From Lichtheimia corymbifera B2541 (lineage: Eukaryota > Mucoromycota > Mucoromycetes > Mucorales > Lichtheimiaceae), in NCBI GenBank assembly GCA_000697475.1, contig JNEU01001173.1, forward strand, positions 1-19,511: 19,511 bases of DNA, in the 5' to 3' direction. Position numbers and translations under genes: made by a program. This document shows positions 19,505-19,511 of this stretch, in pieces (position 1 is the first letter of the stretch; every line of letters begins with the position of its first letter). The notes below the pieces were generated by a model, which did no database searches, was not told the DNA's origin, and worked only from the letters and a program-made list of their open reading frames with translations.

Positions 19505-19511
19505 GCCATCT

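Overview
The window looks like nuclear DNA from a filamentous fungus, most likely an early-diverging Mucoromycota (Mucorales-type) species. The reasons are many short GT..AG introns of about 57 to 68 nt with TACTAAC-like branch sites, large intron-poor F-box/leucine-rich-repeat genes of the kind expanded in Mucorales, a Ty3/gypsy relic, a Helitron helicase relic, and no bacterial-style operons. The lineage is inferred from gene style, not from a marker gene.

Layout. Bases 300-1740 (minus) hold a broken Ty3/gypsy pol gene: the linker upstream of reverse transcriptase (RT), RT with its YIDD box, the connection region and the first part of RNase H, with frameshifts, stops and no integrase seen. 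Bases 2550-3035 (minus) hold the C-terminal end of a Helitron PIF1-type helicase, with a GC-rich palindromic block beyond its stop. Bases 3840-6270 (minus) hold scattered coding-like segments in changing frames, best read as a decayed or poorly resolved multi-exon gene of unknown function.

Bases 6600-8864 (plus) hold the best plus-strand gene. Four exons joined by three phase-1 introns give a predicted 689-residue low-complexity protein: hydrophobic N-terminus, Val/Ala/Gly/Asp-rich segment, Asp run, Thr/Asp repeats, then an acidic Tyr/Glu-rich tail. A further intron follows the stop codon by 7 nt. From about 9870 to 12888 (plus) lies a degenerate region. It begins with a roughly 72-bp tandem array that has a 218-bp higher-order repeat. 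It ends with a chain of five well-formed introns. Splicing them keeps one common frame with recurring Gly/His/Gln/Tyr-rich segments, but several stops interrupt it. It looks like a decayed gene of repetitive composition.

Bases 13240-13740 contain another broken minus-strand ORF, and a (CAT)16 microsatellite sits at 14362. The right end carries two intact minus-strand F-box/LRR genes, 14914-16686 and 17606-19504. Each has one phase-1 intron near codon 140, so they are paralogues. Their likely role is substrate recognition for SCF (SKP1-cullin-F-box) ubiquitin ligases. I found no rRNA, tRNA or CRISPR array. No gene cluster here clearly forms a functional system. The most unusual part is the repeat-rich plus-strand block from 6.6 to 12.9 kb.
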